64,000 nt of DNA from an uncultured Lachnospiraceae bacterium (GTDB lineage Bacteria > Bacillota > Clostridia > Lachnospirales > Lachnospiraceae): contig CAKRQV010000001.1 of the NCBI GenBank assembly GCA_934394565.1, positions 124,001 to 188,000 on the forward strand. Direction: 5' to 3'. The notes beneath the pieces were generated by a model. It made no database searches, was not told the DNA's origin, and saw nothing but the letters and a program-made list of their open reading frames with translations. Every line of letters starts with the position of its first letter. Positions within the stretch are counted from its first letter, which is position 1. The position numbers and the translations under genes are program-made. Positions 62,655 through 64,000 of this stretch are shown in pieces.

Positions 62655-62795
62655 ATGAAACACATCAAGACTTTAAATACAAAGAGCTTACAGAATACTG
62701 TGAAGAAAGGCGGCTGCGGCGAGTGCCAGACATCCTGCCAGTCTGCATGTAAGACATCCTGCACAGTAGGAAACCAGACCTGTGAGCAGAAATAA
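62655..62795 (+). CDS. scfA: SCIFF ribosomal peptide precursor (six cysteines in forty-five)
   Basis: The 46-residue peptide begins MKHIKTLNTKSLQNTVKKGG and has six Cys at positions 21, 24, 28, 32, 36 and 43, exactly the SCIFF pattern known across Clostridia. The maturase encoded downstream installs thioether bonds between Cys and Thr side chains; the Thr residues at 26, 34 and others are candidate partners. AGGAGGAG lies upstream. The product's job is not established. Its own promoter, and two hairpins between it and the maturase, suggest the peptide is made in excess. Confidence 0.95.
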   Translation: MKHIKTLNTKSLQNTVKKGGCGECQTSCQSACKTSCTVGNQTCEQK

Positions 62796-62802
62796 GACTT
62801 TT

Positions 62803-62835
62803 AAAGAGGCCGGTGCTTTTGCATCGGTCTTTTTA
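62803..62835 (+). terminator. Terminator after the SCIFF gene
   Basis: A stem of about ten pairs (from 62805-62816 to 62821-62832, several G-U) with a TTTT loop, followed by five T. It should limit read-through to the maturase. Confidence 0.8.
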
Positions 62836-62930
62836 AAACGGGGAAATGGTTTACAAAACGCTCAAAATATGATAATATGCCAATGATTATACCCCGGAAT
62901 AGATATACTTCCAGGGAAAAGGGCAGCAGT

Positions 62931-62963
62931 TCGTCCTCGCGCCTGCGCAGAGGACGATTTTTC
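62931..62963 (+). terminator. Second hairpin terminator before the maturase gene
   Basis: TCGTCCTC pairs with GAGGACGA across a GCG/CGC apical stem (62931-62938 with 62950-62957, one bulge), followed by five T. It ends 24 bases before the maturase start, and may act as an attenuator. A possible TTTACA/TAATAT promoter lies at 62850-62878. Confidence 0.75.
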
Positions 62964-62986
62964 GTTGCCATGAAGGGAGTTTTAGC

Positions 62987-64000
62987 GTGATACATCAGTA
63001 TAAAAACAATGATATCCCGATCGTGCTTGACGTCAACAGTGGATCTGTGCACGTGGTGGATGCTGTGGTCTACGATACGGTAGCCCGCATGGACGAAGGA
63101 AAGACTCTGGAACAGACCCTTGCGGAGCTGAAAGAGAGCTACGATGAGACAGATATCCGCGATGCATGGGCGGAATGTCTGGAGTTAAAGGAACAGGGGA
63201 TGCTGTTCACACAGGACATCTACGAAAATGCGATCGAACATTTCACTGACCGTCCGACGGTCGTAAAGGCACTGTGCTTACATATCGCCCACGACTGTAA
63301 TCTTGCCTGTCGTTACTGCTTCGCAGAAGAGGGCGAGTATCATGGCCGCAGAGCTTTGATGTCCTATGAGGTCGGTAAGAAAGCACTGGATTTTCTGATT
63401 GCCAATTCCGGTTCCAGACGCAATCTGGAGGTGGATTTCTTTGGTGGTGAGCCGACGATGAACTGGCAGGTGGTAAAGGATTTGGTAGCCTACGGCCGCA
63501 GCCAGGAAGAGGCACACAATAAAAAGTTCCGTTTTACCCTGACGACTAACGGAGTCCTGTTAAATGACGAGATCATGGAGTTTGCCAATAAGGAATGTGC
63601 CAATGTTGTCATGAGTGTGGATGGCCGTAAAGAGGTCCATGATTTTATGCGTCCGTTCAGAAACGGCAAAGGCAGCTATGATCTGATCATGCCGAAGTTT
63701 AAGAAATTTGCGGACAGCCGTAACCAGACAAATTACTATGTACGAGGTACATTTACCCATTATAATCTGGACTTTGCAAAGGATGTCTTAAGTCTTGCGG
63801 ATATGGGATTTAAACAGATCTCCATTGAGCCTGTTGTGGCTCCGCCGGAAGCGGATTATGCGATCCGCGAAGAAGATATCCCGATGATCTGTGAACAGTA
63901 CGATCTGCTGGCAAAAGAGATGATCAAGAGAGAAAAAGAAGGCAGAGGATTCAATTTCTTCCACTTTATGATCGATCTGACCGGCGGACCCTGCGTATAT
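62987..64000 (+). CDS. scfB: SCIFF radical SAM maturase (partial)
   Basis: Only the first 338 codons are inside the window. The start GTG at 62987 has AAGGGAG eight bases upstream, and the protein opens MIHQYKNNDIPIVLDVNSGS, the typical start of the maturase family. The radical SAM motif is CNLACRYC (Cys104, Cys108, Cys111), followed by FFGGEPTMNWQVVKDL and SVDGRKEVHDFMRPF. Residues 1-95 include a RiPP-recognition-type N-terminal region. Further iron-sulfur ligands of the SPASM-type end should lie beyond base 64000. It forms Cys-Thr thioether links in the SCIFF peptide encoded just upstream. Confidence 0.94.
   Translation, partial: MIHQYKNNDIPIVLDVNSGSVHVVDAVVYDTVARMDEGKTLEQTLAELKESYDETDIRDAWAECLELKEQGMLFTQDIYENAIEHFTDRPTVVKALCLHIAHDCNLACRYCFAEEGEYHGRRALMSYEVGKKALDFLIANSGSRRNLEVDFFGGEPTMNWQVVKDLVAYGRSQEEAHNKKFRFTLTTNGVLLNDEIMEFANKECANVVMSVDGRKEVHDFMRPFRNGKGSYDLIMPKFKKFADSRNQTNYYVRGTFTHYNLDFAKDVLSLADMGFKQISIEPVVAPPEADYAIREEDIPMICEQYDLLAKEMIKREKEGRGFNFFHFMIDLTGGPCVY

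Overview
The window looks like a chromosomal segment of a low- to mid-GC anaerobic Firmicute of the class Clostridia, most likely Lachnospiraceae. This is inferred from PolC-type DNA polymerase III, a class III fructose-1,6-bisphosphatase, a PurO-type IMP cyclohydrolase beside a stand-alone AICAR transformylase, strong Shine-Dalgarno sites with sigma-A promoters, a glycyl radical enzyme, and the SCIFF peptide with its radical SAM maturase. I see no phage, insertion sequence, CRISPR array or rRNA. It is mostly housekeeping DNA with one sugar-uptake regulon and one unusual structured repeat family.

Layout. 1-5.1 kb: end of groEL, guaB, an anchored peptidoglycan amidase, then a ZTP riboswitch in front of purO and AICAR transformylase, so the making and first use of IMP sit together. 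5.1-5.4 kb: copy 1 of a long hairpin repeat. 5.5-12 kb: pepF, a nitroreductase, tRNA-Gly, mscL, a lipase-like hydrolase, thyA and folA. 12-25 kb: xpaC/telA pair, ispG-polC-fbp, small membrane proteins, a DUF5685/J-domain pair. 25.3-34.8 kb: a sugar ABC importer, a LacI regulator fused to a solute-binding domain, a URO-D-family protein and a rhamnose mutarotase-like protein. The palindrome TTAAACGTTTAA lies upstream of the importer and in the regulator/URO-D intergenic region. 34.8-40.4 kb: luxS, a homocysteine methyltransferase, a DUF362 ferredoxin-like protein and a lactonase. 40.4-40.6 kb: copy 2 of the repeat. 40.7-49.9 kb: aroC, a rhomboid-like protein, lysA, a radical SAM protein, an ECF sigma/anti-sigma pair and a glycyl radical enzyme. 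49.9-62.5 kb: an HprK-like ATPase, HtrA protease, L,D-transpeptidase, mutY, a glycosyltransferase, a lipid kinase, an amidase with SPOR-like tail, a foldase-type lipoprotein and others. 62.5-64 kb: membrane protein, SCIFF peptide and the start of its maturase.

The most unusual element is the repeat at 5137-5383 and 40397-40632. Each copy has a conserved core of about 117 nt inside near-perfect inverted arms of 65 or 59 nt. The arm sequences differ between copies, and six of the nine core substitutions form three base-pair-preserving pairs. Both copies begin within a few bases of a stop codon, after a shared 14-nt lead-in. I do not recognise this family. Assignments were made by reading the sequence; no database search was run.
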